Assembly: GCF_021483235.1 (NCBI RefSeq)
Contig: NZ_JAKEEC010000004.1
Span: 124,001 to 188,000, forward strand
DNA: 64,000 nt
DNA from: Arthrobacter alkaliphilus
Lineage (GTDB): Bacteria; Actinomycetota; Actinomycetes; Actinomycetales; Micrococcaceae
Direction of reading: 5' to 3'
Shown: positions 16,493 to 26,200 of the stretch, piece by piece
How the letters are laid out: the number at the start of each line of letters is the position of its first letter
Position numbering within the stretch: position 1 is the stretch's first letter
The notes under the pieces: model-generated
Told to the model about the DNA's origin: nothing
Seen by the model: the letters and a program-made list of their open reading frames with translations, nothing else
The model's database searches: none
Position numbers and translations under genes: made by a program

Positions 16493-16531
16493 GTTGGAAA
16501 CCCGGCACGGATAACCAACCGGATTTCCAAC
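16493..16531 (+). promoter_or_regulatory. rplK-rplA intercistronic hairpin
   Basis: GTTGGAAA plus CCCGG (16493-16505) can pair with CCGGATTTCCAAC (16519-16531). It sits in the 142-base gap between rplK and rplA. L1 is known to regulate its own operon by binding mRNA that mimics its 23S site, so this is a candidate, but I cannot match it to a known L1 site. Confidence 0.3.
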
Positions 16532-16589
16532 TTGTGGCAGGGCCCAAGCGCGGTCCGCAGACCACAACTGCACAAGGAGAATAAGCAGC

Positions 16590-17297
16590 ATGGCAAAGCG
16601 CAGCAAAGCATATGAGGCAGCCGCAGCCAAGATCGAGGCGGACAAGTTCTACGCCCCGTTCGAGGCCATCAAGCTCGCCAAGGACACCAACCCGTCCAAG
16701 TTCGACGCCACCGTTGAGGTAGCTTTCCGTTTGGGCGTTGACCCGCGTAAGGCCGACCAGATGGTCCGTGGCACTGTCAACCTGCCGCACGGCACGGGTA
16801 AGACTGCCCGCGTCCTCGTTTTCGCGACGGGCGACAAGGCCGAAGCAGCAATCGCTGCGGGCGCCGACTTCGTTGGTTCCGATGACCTGATCGAAAAGAT
16901 CGCCGGCGGCTGGACCGACTTCGACGCCGCAGTGGCAACCCCTGACCTCATGGGCAAGGTTGGCCGCCTCGGTAAGGTCCTCGGTCCGCGTAATCTCATG
17001 CCGAACCCGAAGACCGGTACCGTGACCCCCGATGTCACCAAGGCTGTCAACGACATCAAGGGTGGCAAGATCGACTTCCGCGTCGACAAGCACTCGAACC
17101 TGCACTTCATCATCGGCAAGGTTTCCTTCGACGCCGTCAAGCTGGCTGAGAACTACGCAGCCGCCCTGGAAGAAGTCCTCCGTTTGAAGCCGTCCGCTTC
17201 GAAGGGCCGCTACATCCAGAAGGCCACCGTTGCCACCACGTTCGGTCCGGGCATCACCGTCGACCCGAACGTCACCAAGGTTCTCACCGAGGCGTAA
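16590..17297 (+). CDS. rplA: 50S ribosomal protein L1
   Basis: A 235-residue protein of the L1 stalk, which guides deacylated tRNA out of the E site. It shows the family signature near residues 120-145 ([21 protein letters not shown]) and the N-terminal [30 protein letters not shown] precedes the ATG. It is followed by a strong terminator, so nusG-rplK-rplA does not continue into rplJ. Confidence 0.97.
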   Translation: MAKRSKAYEAAAAKIEADKFYAPFEAIKLAKDTNPSKFDATVEVAFRLGVDPRKADQMVRGTVNLPHGTGKTARVLVFATGDKAEAAIAAGADFVGSDDLIEKIAGGWTDFDAAVATPDLMGKVGRLGKVLGPRNLMPNPKTGTVTPDVTKAVNDIKGGKIDFRVDKHSNLHFIIGKVSFDAVKLAENYAAALEEVLRLKPSASKGRYIQKATVATTFGPGITVDPNVTKVLTEA

Positions 17298-17317
17298 GCA
17301 CCGGGAGCATCAACTCT

Positions 17318-17353
17318 AAAAGGACCGTCCGGCATTCGCCGGGCGGTCCTTTT
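17318..17353 (+). terminator. rplA terminator
   Basis: AAAAGGACCGTCCGGC (17318-17333) pairs with GCCGGGCGGTCCTTTT (17338-17353) around a four-base loop. It ends in TTTT, 21 bases after the rplA stop, and separates the L11/L1 operon from the acetyltransferase genes. Confidence 0.85.
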
Positions 17354-17408
17354 GCCGTATGCGAACCGGTACCTATCGCGTCTGGCGACCGCTGATTAGG
17401 CTGAGGGC

Positions 17409-18470
17409 ATGACAGGCCAGGTTCCGGATTTCAGCATCCACGAGCTCCATCTGCCGGAGTCCCTGGATGGTCCGGACGGCAAGGTTTTCCGTGAGCTCTC
17501 ATCGGTTATGGACTCCATGGTGCTGGAAACCTGGGGCAACCTGGCGCGCGCGTCCTCGGCGCAGGCCCGGCTCGCCGGGTGGCGGGATACCCCGTACGTG
17601 GTATCAACGAACTTCTTCGCCCGGGTTGGCGGGAACATTGTTGGCCACGCTTCCTGCCAGGTTCCGCTCAAGGACAATGTCCATACCGCGTGGCTTCAGG
17701 TAGAGGTGCTGGAGCGGTACCGCGGGCGCGGGATCGGAAGCGCGTTGCTCGGCACCGTCGAAGACGTCGCGAGGGCCCAGGGGAGGCGCGTCCTGCAGGC
17801 GCGCACCGAACACCCCACAGGCGCCCCACCCGCGGGAGTCCCGGAAGACGGGCCGGGAGCAGCGTTCTGCCTCAAGAACGGCTACACCCTCGAACAGGCC
17901 ACCAGATTCAGCACGCTGGACATGGACCACAACGCGGAATGGGCGAGGCTTGAGCAGGCGGCGCATACCAAGGCCGACGCGGATTACCGGGTCCTTGCCT
18001 GGACGGACCGTTGCCCTCCCCAATACGTGGATAATATGGCCGTGCTGATGGGCCGGATGAGCACGGACACCCCGGCTGGAGGCCTTGAGATCGAGGCTGA
18101 GGACTGGGACGCTGCCCGCGTCAGGCAGCTCGAAGACACCGCGCTTGCCGAAGGCCAGACTGCCCTTGTGGCTGCTGCACAGGACCGCCGGACGGGGGCG
18201 CTCGTCGCGTACACCGTGGTCTACCTTGATCCCGCGAAGCCTGGAATTGCCGAGCAGGACGACACCTTGGTGGCTAAGCCGCATCGGGGCCATGGGTTGG
18301 GAATGCTCGTGAAACTGGCAAATCTGCGCAGGCTGCAGGCCGAATATCCAGCTGTCGGGCTCGTCATGACTTCTAACGCCGAGGAAAACGAACATATGCT
18401 GTCCATCAACGTACAGCTCGGCTTCAAACCGGCGGGATATGACGGCGAATGGCAAAAGAGGATCATATGA
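17409..18470 (+). CDS. tandem two-domain GNAT acetyltransferase A
   Basis: A 353-residue protein with two GNAT folds in tandem, the arrangement of mycothiol synthase and related actinobacterial enzymes. Motif A in the first domain is LERYRGRGIGSALLGTVEDVA and in the second AKPHRGHGLGMLVKLANLRRL. EENEHMLSINVQLGFKP near the end is the second domain's motif B. Its four-base overlap (ATGA) with the next gene, a paralogue, implies coupled translation. It follows the rplA terminator with little space for a promoter. It is not likely to be MshD itself, and the substrate is unknown. Confidence 0.8.
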   Translation: MTGQVPDFSIHELHLPESLDGPDGKVFRELSSVMDSMVLETWGNLARASSAQARLAGWRDTPYVVSTNFFARVGGNIVGHASCQVPLKDNVHTAWLQVEVLERYRGRGIGSALLGTVEDVARAQGRRVLQARTEHPTGAPPAGVPEDGPGAAFCLKNGYTLEQATRFSTLDMDHNAEWARLEQAAHTKADADYRVLAWTDRCPPQYVDNMAVLMGRMSTDTPAGGLEIEAEDWDAARVRQLEDTALAEGQTALVAAAQDRRTGALVAYTVVYLDPAKPGIAEQDDTLVAKPHRGHGLGMLVKLANLRRLQAEYPAVGLVMTSNAEENEHMLSINVQLGFKPAGYDGEWQKRII

Positions 18471-19600
18471 CGAGCACGGTGGAGATCGGCCAACTTTGGA
18501 TCCCTGATTCCCTCGGCGATGACGACGCAAAGGATTTTCTGGCCGCCGTCGAAGTCAGCCGGCGGGTCCGGATGCAGATCTGGGGCACCGACGATCTCGC
18601 CTACACACCGCTGGAAAAACTGCTCGAACTCAGCGATCCATACGAACGCCAGGTTATTCTCGTGGCCCGCGTCGACGGCCGCATTGTCGGTACCGTGGAC
18701 ATAGCGCTGCCCCTCGCCGACAACATGGACCTCGCCGAGTTCACCCTGGACATCCTCCCTGAATTCCAGCGACGGGGCGTTGGCCGGCAACTCCTGGAAG
18801 CTGCCGAGCAGTTTGCCCGAAGCGAGGGCCGCACGATGATCATGGTTGACACCAACCATCCTGCCGAGTCACTCCGCGGCGGTGCCGAAGGGCAGCTCGT
18901 GCCTGGCAGCGGCCTGGGCTTTGTTCCGCTGTCCAGCCGCGAGGTCGATTTTGCCCGGCGTTCCGGCTACACCCTGCAGCACATCGAACAGTTCAGTTCC
19001 TGCGCGCTGCCGCTGGATTCAAAGCTCGTAGCCGAACTCGAGGCCGAAGCGGAAGCTGCGAACGCAGGCCGCTACCAGGTTCACCACTGGACGGACCACT
19101 GCCCCCAGCAGTGGCTGGAAGCTGTGGCCGCCTTGGAGAACGCAGCGGGGGAGGTGGTCTCCGAAGGGCAGGAGGCAGCGGAAGCCGCTCAGCCGCAATT
19201 AGTGTTCGACGCCGGGGTGTTGCGCCAGGCGGAGGACGCCGCCGTCGCGCAGGGACGCCGAACGGTGGTCACCGCCGTCGAGCACATCGCCAGCGGGCGG
19301 ATCGTCGGACTCACCACGATCGGGGTCCTGGCGCAACGCCAGGACGTCGTCTTCCAAGACGACACGATCGTGCTGCAGGAGCACCGCGGGAACAAGCTCG
19401 GGCTCCTCATCAAGGTCGCCAACATGCAGCGACTCAGCGAACAGTTCCCCGACGCCCGCGTGATCTACTCCTGGAATGCTCCGGAGAACCGGTACTTGTT
19501 GACGGTGAACAAGCAATTGGGATTCACGACGGCCGGTGTCACGGGGCTCTGGCAGAAGGAACTGCCGAACATGGGGCGGAGGGTCACGTCCTCCGAGTAG
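18467..19600 (+). CDS. tandem two-domain GNAT acetyltransferase B
   Basis: A 377-residue paralogue of the preceding gene with the same two-domain plan: PEFQRRGVGRQLLEAAEQFA in the first domain and QEHRGNKLGLLIKVANMQRL in the second, then APENRYLLTVNKQLGFTTAG. The second domain has Lys where Gly is usual in the RxxGxG loop (RGNKLG), which may weaken cofactor binding there. The ATG overlaps the stop of copy A. The pair looks like an old gene duplication and may work as a heterodimer or on related substrates, but this is inference. Confidence 0.8.
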   Translation: MTSTVEIGQLWIPDSLGDDDAKDFLAAVEVSRRVRMQIWGTDDLAYTPLEKLLELSDPYERQVILVARVDGRIVGTVDIALPLADNMDLAEFTLDILPEFQRRGVGRQLLEAAEQFARSEGRTMIMVDTNHPAESLRGGAEGQLVPGSGLGFVPLSSREVDFARRSGYTLQHIEQFSSCALPLDSKLVAELEAEAEAANAGRYQVHHWTDHCPQQWLEAVAALENAAGEVVSEGQEAAEAAQPQLVFDAGVLRQAEDAAVAQGRRTVVTAVEHIASGRIVGLTTIGVLAQRQDVVFQDDTIVLQEHRGNKLGLLIKVANMQRLSEQFPDARVIYSWNAPENRYLLTVNKQLGFTTAGVTGLWQKELPNMGRRVTSSE

Positions 19601-19609
19601 CGGCACGAT

Positions 19610-19639
19610 TTGGTGATGCACTTGCCCGTCCCGTAAGCT
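19610..19639 (+). promoter_or_regulatory. predicted rplJ-rplL promoter
   Basis: TTGGTG (19610-19615) and TAAGCT (19634-19639) lie 18 bases apart, each a four-of-six match. Transcription would begin about 250 bases before rplJ, leaving room for the regulatory leader. Confidence 0.4.
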
Positions 19640-19654
19640 TGAACTACCAAAGAC

Positions 19655-19845
19655 CGTCGGTTGATGGGAATCCACTCCTCCGGGCACAGCTCAACTCTGC
19701 AGCTGCGTGCGGAAGAACCAAGTGGTTTCCTAGACGAAGGACCCTGACAAAGGGCGGCCGGCGCAGGTGAACGAAGCAAGTCTCCATGATCATTTGAATC
19801 GTGTTGAGCCAAGCCCCGTGCATCTGCGCGGGGCGTTTTTAGTTG
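19655..19845 (+). promoter_or_regulatory. L10-type leader of rplJ-rplL
   Basis: The long untranslated stretch before rplJ contains several complementary segments followed by an intrinsic terminator that must be bypassed. This is the layout of the L10 leader, where the L10-L12 complex binds the RNA and reduces its own synthesis. The identification rests on position, length and the terminator. I could not fold the region or match the Rfam model here. Confidence 0.55.
19814..19841 (+). terminator. attenuator terminator in rplJ leader
   Basis: GCCCCGTGC and GCGCGGGGC form a nine-pair stem with one G-U and the loop ATCT, followed by GTTTTT. It stands 60 bases before the rplJ ATG in a leader, so it is probably an attenuator rather than the end of the acetyltransferase transcript. 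Confidence 0.7.
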
Positions 19846-19900
19846 CAGCTCTTTTGAGCGGGGACCCGGAAAACCGGCTTTATTCCCCGGAAGGAGGGTT

Positions 19901-20506
19901 ATGGCAACGCCTAGCAAGGTCTCCGCAGTAGCTGAGATCACCAACGATTTCAAGGAATCGAACGCCGCTGTCCTGACCGAATACCGCGGGCTCTCTGTTG
20001 CACAGCTCAAGCAGCTGCGTGTTTCTCTCGGCCTGGACACCAAGTTCGCGGTCGTCAAGAACACCCTGACCGCCATTGCAGCCAAGGAAGCTGGTGTCGA
20101 AGCATTCGACGGTCAGCTTGCCGGCCCCACTGCAATCGCATTCATCAAGGGTGACGCGGTTGCTGCCGCCAAGAGCCTGACGGACTTTGCCAAGGTCAAC
20201 AAGCAGCTGGTCATCAAGACCGGTTACTTCGAGGGCAAGGCACTGAACGCAGAAGAGGTTGCCGCACTGGCAGCCCTCGAGTCCCGTGAGCTGCAGCTCG
20301 CCAAGGTTGCAGGCGTCCTCAAGGCACCTGCTGCCGCCGCTGCACGCATCATTGACGCTCTGCGCCTCAAGCTTGAAGAAGAGGGCGGCGCTGTAGCACC
20401 GGCCGCTGAAGAAGCACCGGCTGCCGAAGAGGCTCCCGCCGAGGCTGCTGCAGAAGAGGCTGCCGCTCCGGCTGAAGCCGCTGAAGCAGCAACCGAAGAG
20501 AACTAA
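19901..20506 (+). CDS. rplJ: 50S ribosomal protein L10
   Basis: Anchors L7/L12 dimers to the ribosomal stalk. Of 201 residues, about 165 match the family: AEITNDFKESNAAVLTEYRGLSVAQLKQLR, GPTAIAF and the long C-terminal L12-binding helix. The last 35 residues are an acidic Ala/Glu tail (repeats of EEAPAAEEA). GGAAGGAGGGTT before the ATG is a strong ribosome binding site. It is followed by rplL. Confidence 0.97.
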   Translation: MATPSKVSAVAEITNDFKESNAAVLTEYRGLSVAQLKQLRVSLGLDTKFAVVKNTLTAIAAKEAGVEAFDGQLAGPTAIAFIKGDAVAAAKSLTDFAKVNKQLVIKTGYFEGKALNAEEVAALAALESRELQLAKVAGVLKAPAAAAARIIDALRLKLEEEGGAVAPAAEEAPAAEEAPAEAAAEEAAAPAEAAEAATEEN

Positions 20507-20581
20507 GTTCTCCCCATTCAAACTGCGGTGCAGTAACGGATAACGTCCGTGGCGGCACCACCTAAAGGAAGGACGCCAATC

Positions 20582-20959
20582 ATGGCGAAGCTCAGCAACG
20601 AAGAGCTCATTGAAGCTTTCAAGGAACTGACCATCATCGAACTCTCTGAGTTCGTCAAGCTCTTCGAAGAGACCTTCGAAGTTACCGCTGCTGCTGTTGC
20701 AGTCGCCGGCCCTGCCGGTGGCGCTGCCGCTGAAGAAGCCGAAGAGAAGACCGAATTCGACGTCGTTCTCGAAGCTGCCGGTGACAAGAAGATCGCAGTG
20801 ATCAAGGAAGTTCGCGCCATCACCTCCCTCGGCCTCAAGGAAGCCAAGGACCTGGTTGACGGTGCACCGAAGGCTGTTCTCGAAGGCGCCACCAAGGAAG
20901 CCGCTGAGAAGGCCAAGGAGCAGCTCGAGGCTGCCGGCGCCACGGTTACTGTCAAGTAA
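20582..20959 (+). CDS. rplL: 50S ribosomal protein L7/L12
   Basis: The stalk protein that recruits translation GTPases, present in several copies per ribosome. At 125 residues it has the N-terminal dimerisation domain ([27 protein letters not shown]), an Ala/Gly hinge and the C-terminal factor-binding domain ([40 protein letters not shown]). ATG 20582 follows AAAGGAAGGA. A terminator follows. Confidence 0.98.
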   Translation: MAKLSNEELIEAFKELTIIELSEFVKLFEETFEVTAAAVAVAGPAGGAAAEEAEEKTEFDVVLEAAGDKKIAVIKEVRAITSLGLKEAKDLVDGAPKAVLEGATKEAAEKAKEQLEAAGATVTVK

Positions 20960-20974
20960 CTCGCTTTTTCGGCT

Positions 20975-21012
20975 AGGAAGCCCCGTCCGGATTCGTCCGG
21001 GCGGGGCTTCCT
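20975..21012 (+). terminator. rplL terminator
   Basis: AGGAAGCCCCGTCCGGA (20975-20991) pairs with TCCGGGCGGGGCTTCCT (20996-21012), four-base loop, followed by TGCGTTTT. It lies directly after rplL. Confidence 0.85.
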
Positions 21013-21024
21013 TGCGTTTTAACG

Positions 21025-21092
21025 AAGCAACGCGGGTCACTTACGGCCCATGAGGTGCTTCCGGATGGGCCGTAAGTGACCCCGCGTTGCTT
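21025..21092. repeat. long inverted repeat between rplL and the deacylase gene
   Basis: A 27-base arm (21025-21051) and a 28-base arm (21065-21092) are complementary except for one extra C, with a 13-base loop. It ends inside the stop codon of the minus-strand deacylase gene. It follows a separate, classical rplL terminator, so termination of rplL does not need it. Confidence 0.8.
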
Positions 21093-21558
21093 AGAGGGGG
21101 TCGCTGATGTCGGCCACCATCGCACCCAGGGCTGCAGTGAGGGCGTCGGCGTTCACGAAGGCGCTGAATCCGTGCTCGCCTGCGCCCATGGAGATCCTGC
21201 GTCCGGCGATGCTGGCATCCGCATAGACAGGCCACGGCTTCGAACTTCCCAGCGGGGTGATGGTGCCGCGCTCATAGCCGGTGGCTTCGAAGGCGACGTC
21301 GGCGGAAGGCATGGACAGCTTGTTGACGCCGAGGAGGGCGCGCAGCTTGGGCCAGGAGATCTGCCGGTCACCCGGGACCAACGCGAACAGGAACGTGCCG
21401 TCCCGGTGCTTGACCACAAGGGACTTGACGATGTCCGCCGGCGTGATCCCCATGTTGCGGGCCGCTTCCTCAAGGCTGCTTGCGGCCGCCCGCTCCACGA
21501 GCTGGACGTCGAGTCCGCGTGCGGCCGCGTCAGCCAGGAACCGCTCAGTGCCCCGCAT
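21091..21558 (-). CDS. ybaK: YbaK/EbsC-type aminoacyl-tRNA deacylase
   Basis: A 155-residue protein of the YbaK/ProX editing family, which removes mischarged amino acids (often Cys from tRNA-Pro) from tRNA in trans. Seen are MGITPADIVKSLVVKHRDGTFLFALVPGDRQISWPKLRALLG with the family lysine, the Gly-rich YERGTITPLGSSKPWPVYAD and a C-terminal AGEHGFSAFVNADALTAALGA. Specificity cannot be told apart from related editing proteins by eye. The gene faces rplL. Confidence 0.85.
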   Translation of the reverse strand: MRGTERFLADAAARGLDVQLVERAAASSLEEAARNMGITPADIVKSLVVKHRDGTFLFALVPGDRQISWPKLRALLGVNKLSMPSADVAFEATGYERGTITPLGSSKPWPVYADASIAGRRISMGAGEHGFSAFVNADALTAALGAMVADISDPL

Positions 21559-21627
21559 TCATGCTCCCTTTCCGTTCATACCGCCCAACCCGCCGAATGC
21601 CGCCCCAACCGCCGAACCGCCGAGGCC

Positions 21628-22839
21628 CTAGTCGCGGTAGAGCAGCAGTGCTTCACCCTGGCCTCCGCCACCACAGAGCGCGACCGCCGCTTTGCCCCTG
21701 CCGCGGCGCTTCAGCTCATGGGCAGCGTGCAGGGCAAGCCGGGCCCCCGAAGCACCGATCGGGTGTCCGAGCGCGATTGCTCCGCCGTGGACATTGCACT
21801 TCTCCAAGGGATAATCCAGGTCCTTCAACGATTGCACTGCAACCGAACCGAAGGCTTCGTTGATCTCGATGAAGTCCAGATCGGCCGTGGTCCACCCCGC
21901 GCGGTCCAAGGCGTTCCGTATCGCGTTCGAAGGCTGGGAATGCAGGCTGTTGTCGGGCCCCGCCACCTGTCCCGGCTTGCCGACGACGGCAAGGTAGTCA
22001 AGGCCGTTCGCCTCGGCGAAGGCACGGCTTGTGAGCACGAGTGCGGAAGCGCCGTCGGACAGGGGAGAGGAGTTGCCTGCGGTGATGGTTCCGTCGGTGG
22101 CGAAAGCGCTCTTGAGCGGGGCCAAGGTTTCGAGCGTGGTCTGGGGCCGGACCCCTTCGTCGCTCGTCAGCACCAGGGGTTCTCCCTTGCGCTGCTTGAC
22201 GCTGATGGGTGCGATCTCGCCGTCGAACACGCCTTGCTCGGCGGCGGCGGCCGCACGCTGGTGCGACGCGGCGGCCACTTCGTCCTGGGACTTGCGGTCG
22301 ATGCCGAGCGAGAGGTTCTTTATTTCGGTGGACAGGCCCATTGACTGGCCATCGAAGGCATCGGTGAGGCCGTCGTGGGCGGCTACGTCGAGGGCCTGGA
22401 TGGCACCGTAGCTCCACCCTTGCCGTGAACCGGGCAGCAGGTGGGGAGCCCGGCTCATCGATTCCTGGCCGCCGGCGACGACGACGGCGGCGTCGCCGCT
22501 GCGGATCATCCGGGCGGCATCGATCACGGCAGTCAGGCCGGAGAGACAGACCTTGTTGATGGTGACCGCCGGGATATTCCAGCCGATGCCGGCGGCGATG
22601 GCGCTTTGGCGGGCCGGGTTCTGGCCGGCGCCTGCTTGCAGCACCTGTCCCATAATCACTGCGTCCACTTTGTCGGCGGTGATCCCGCTCGCCGCAATCG
22701 CGCCTGAAATGGCGTGGGCGCCGAGTTCGACGGCGGTGAGCCCGGCCAGTTGCCCGTTCAACCGTCCCTGTGGGGTGCGGCTGGCGGAAAGGATGACAAC
22801 GTCGTTGTTGTTGTCCGTCGTGTATGAGGGGGTGCTCAT
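21628..22839 (-). CDS. acetyl-CoA C-acetyltransferase (thiolase)
   Basis: A 403-residue thiolase joining or cleaving acetyl-CoA units in fatty-acid or acetoacetyl-CoA metabolism. The nucleophile Cys98 lies in INKVCLSGLTAV, the catalytic His in GGAIALGHPIGASGARL, and the second cysteine in VALCGGGGQGEALLL, all in family order. IEINEAFGSVAVQ carries the conserved NEAF. ATG 22839 (peptide MSTPSYTTDN) follows GGAAGAGAG; earlier codons in the same frame are unlikely. It is divergent from rpoB. Confidence 0.92.
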   Translation of the reverse strand: MSTPSYTTDNNNDVVILSASRTPQGRLNGQLAGLTAVELGAHAISGAIAASGITADKVDAVIMGQVLQAGAGQNPARQSAIAAGIGWNIPAVTINKVCLSGLTAVIDAARMIRSGDAAVVVAGGQESMSRAPHLLPGSRQGWSYGAIQALDVAAHDGLTDAFDGQSMGLSTEIKNLSLGIDRKSQDEVAAASHQRAAAAAEQGVFDGEIAPISVKQRKGEPLVLTSDEGVRPQTTLETLAPLKSAFATDGTITAGNSSPLSDGASALVLTSRAFAEANGLDYLAVVGKPGQVAGPDNSLHSQPSNAIRNALDRAGWTTADLDFIEINEAFGSVAVQSLKDLDYPLEKCNVHGGAIALGHPIGASGARLALHAAHELKRRGRGKAAVALCGGGGQGEALLLYRD

Positions 22840-23063
22840 TTTCTCTCTTCCGATCAAGGGTGGTGAGCCTAGGCTACCGTGGGGTAGATCACCTCTCCAT
22901 TCAACAATGGGCCCGGGATCAACATTCCACCTGCGCCGGCAAAGGCCGGGGCGCATCGGTGCCCGCAGCAACCGTGCTTGCATTCAGGCGGGATGTGGGG
23001 TAGACAGGTGGGTTGATTTGCCGTATTGTGGATATTTGCGTCTTCCCTGTTAACCTTCAGCCT

Positions 23064-23074
23064 TCATATAGCGG
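23064..23074 (+). promoter_or_regulatory. distal rpoB promoter element (TCATATAGCGG)
   Basis: The 11-mer TCATATAGCGG contains a TATAGC -10; its -35 is poor (TTCCCT, 18 bases upstream). The same 11-mer recurs 85 bases downstream and again before rpoA. It lies in a 407-base gap before rpoB that holds no gene. Confidence 0.4.
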
Positions 23075-23128
23075 TGGGCTTTACCTCTCAGCTGCGCCAT
23101 CGACGTGCCATTTAGAACGGTACGGCCT

Positions 23129-23159
23129 TTGCCAGCGGGGGTCCCGGGTCATATAGCGG
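23129..23159 (+). promoter_or_regulatory. proximal rpoB promoter
   Basis: TTGCCA (23129-23134, five of six) and TATAGC (23152-23157, four of six) are 17 bases apart, within TCATATAGCGG at 23149-23159. Transcription would start about 85 bases before the rpoB start. Apart from this and the distal element I see nothing in the gap back to the thiolase gene. Confidence 0.55.
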
Positions 23160-23246
23160 AACCGGAAAGGTACCTTGCGGATTCGATCTGCGGGGTGCAA
23201 GCGGGGGAGATCTGAAAACGCCTGAAGGTCTGTGGAAGGATCCCTC

Positions 23247-26200
23247 TTGGTCGCCTCGAGCACCTCAAATGAAAACAATGCAGGAACCGCTATCAATGCC
23301 AGCAGCACCGACGGTGCAACTCGCCGGCTCTCATTCGCAAAGATTCACGAACCGCTGGACGTTCCGAATCTGCTCGCACTGCAGACAGACAGCTTTGACT
23401 GGCTGGTCGGAAACGAACGCTGGCAGGCGCGTGTAGCGAAGGCTGTCGAGGAAGGCGACCTGAGCGTCGCCACCACCTCCGGACTCGCCGACATCTTCGA
23501 AGAGATCTCCCCCATCGAGGACTTCCAGGGCACCATGTCCCTGAGCTTCTCCGAGCCGGAGTTCGCTGATCCGAAGTACACCATGGCCGAATGCAAAGAC
23601 CGTGACGCCACCTACTCGGCACCGCTGTATGTCAAGGCCGAGTTCATGAACAACAACACGGGTGAAATCAAGCAGCAGACCGTGTTCATGGGCGACTTCC
23701 CCCTCATGACCGAGAAGGGAACGTTCGTCGTCAACGGCACCGAGCGTGTCGTCGTCTCGCAGCTGGTCCGTTCGCCGGGCGCCTACTTTGAGCGCACCGC
23801 CGACAAGACCAGCGACAAGGACATCTTCACCGCGAAGATCATCCCGTCCCGCGGTGCCTGGTTCGAGCTCGAAATCGACAAGCGCGACCAGGTCGGCGTC
23901 CGCCTCGACCGCAAGCGCAAGCAGTCGGTCACCGTTCTGCTGAAGGCCCTTGGCTGGACCGAAGGCCAGATCCTGGAAGAGTTCGGCCAGTACGACTCCA
24001 TGCGTGCGACGCTGGAGAAGGATGCCACCGAAACCCAGGAAGACGCCCTCCTGGACATCTACCGCAAGCTGCGCCCGGGCGAGCCGCCCACCGTCGAGGC
24101 TGCCCAGTCCCTGCTGGACAACCTGTACTTCAACGCCAAGCGCTACGATCTGGCCAAGGTCGGCCGTTACAAGATCAACCGCAAGCTCGGCATCGACCGC
24201 TCCCTTGGCGACAAGGAAGCTTCGGTCCTGCACGTTGAAGACATCGTCGCCATGATCAAGTTCCTCGTCGCGCTGCACGCCGGCGAGAAGACCATCATGG
24301 GCAAGCGCGACGGCGAGGACCACGAGCTCCGCGTCGAGATCGATGACATCGACCACTTCGGCAACCGCCGCATCCGCGCGGTCGGCGAACTGATCGAAAA
24401 CCAGGTCCGCACCGGCCTGTCCCGCATGGAGCGCGTCGTTCGCGAACGCATGACCACGCAGGACGTCGAAGCGATCACGCCGCAGACCCTGATCAACATC
24501 CGCCCTGTTGTGGCAGCGATCAAGGAGTTCTTCGGAACGTCCCAGCTGTCCCAGTTCATGGACCAGAACAACCCGCTGTCTGGCCTGACCCACAAGCGCC
24601 GCTTGTCGGCTCTTGGCCCGGGTGGTCTGTCCCGTGACCGCGCAGGCATGGAAGTCCGTGACGTGCACCCGTCCCACTACGGACGTATGTGCCCCATCGA
24701 AACCCCTGAAGGTCCGAACATCGGCCTCATCGGTTCGTTGGCTTCCTACGGCCGCATCAACCCGTTCGGTTTCATCGAGACTCCGTACCGCCTCGTCAAG
24801 GACGGCATCGTTTCGGACGAGGTCCAGTACCTGACCGCCGACGACGAAGCCGAAGTCCTGATCGCACAGGCCAACGCTCCGCTCGACGAGAACAAGCGGT
24901 TCGCCGAAGAGACCGTCCTGGTCCGTGCCCGTGGTGGTGGAGGCGAGCCCGTCCTGGTTCCGGCCGAAGACGTCCAGTTCATGGATGTTTCCCCGCGCCA
25001 GATGGTGTCCGTGGCTACGGCCCTGATTCCGTTCCTCGAGCATGACGACGCAAACCGTGCACTCATGGGTGCCAACATGCAGCGCCAGGCCGTGCCGCTG
25101 GTCCGTTCCGAGGCTCCGTTCGTGGGCACCGGCATGGAGCGCGCTGCCGCCGTCGACGCCGGTGACGTTGTCATCGCGAAGAAGGCCGGCGTGGTCAACG
25201 AAGTTTCCGCGGATCTCGTCACCATGCTCAACGACGACGGCACGGAAACCAGCTACCGGATCAACAAGTTCGCCCGTTCCAACCAGGGCAACTGCTACAA
25301 CCACCGTGTCCTGGTCAACGAAGGCCAGCGCCTCGAAGTCGGCGGCATCATCGCTGACGGCCCGGCAACGGACCAGGGTGAACTGGCCCTCGGCAAGAAC
25401 CTCCTCGTGGCATTCATGTCCTGGGAAGGCCACAACTTCGAGGACGCCATCATCCTGTCGCAGCGCATTGTCGCTGAGGACGTTCTTTCCTCCATCCACA
25501 TCGAGGAGCACGAGATCGATGCCCGCGACACCAAGCTTGGTGCCGAGGAAATCACCCGTGACATCCCCAACGTGTCCGAGGAAGTCCTTGCCGGCCTGGA
25601 CGAGCGCGGCATCATCCACATCGGTGCCGAGGTTGAAGCCGGCGACATCCTGGTCGGAAAGGTCACCCCGAAGGGTGAAACCGAACTGACTCCGGAAGAG
25701 CGCCTCCTCCGTGCCATCTTCGGCGAGAAGTCCCGCGAAGTGCGTGACACCTCCCTGAAGGTTCCGCACGGTGAGTCCGGCACGGTTATCGGCGTGCGCG
25801 TCTTCGACCGCGACAACGACGACGAGCTGCCCCCGGGCGTCAACCAGCTGGTCCGCGTCTACGTTGCTGCCAAGCGCAAGATCACCGACGGCGACAAGCT
25901 CGCCGGCCGCCACGGTAACAAGGGCGTCATCTCGAAGATCCTGCCTGTTGAAGACATGCCGTTCCTCGCAGACGGTACGCCGGTGGACATCGTCCTGAAC
26001 CCCTTGGGTGTTCCGGGCCGCATGAACGTCGGCCAGGTGCTTGAAACGCACCTCGGCTGGGTAGCGAAGACCGGTTGGAAGATCGAAGGCGAGCCGGAGT
26101 GGGTCAAGAACCTCCCGAACCTGCCTCGTGAAACCGGCCAGACCACCGTTGCCACCCCGGTGTTCGACGGTGCACGCGAAGAGGAAATCACAGGTCTGCT

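Noticed and set aside
21628-22983. 48-residue N-terminal extension of the thiolase
   Set aside because: Thiolases start near the VVILSASRTP strand; the extra sequence is Arg/Pro-rich and lacks a ribosome binding site.
24528-24640. Rifampicin-resistance substitution in rpoB
   Set aside because: The classical Asp, His and Ser positions are wild type.
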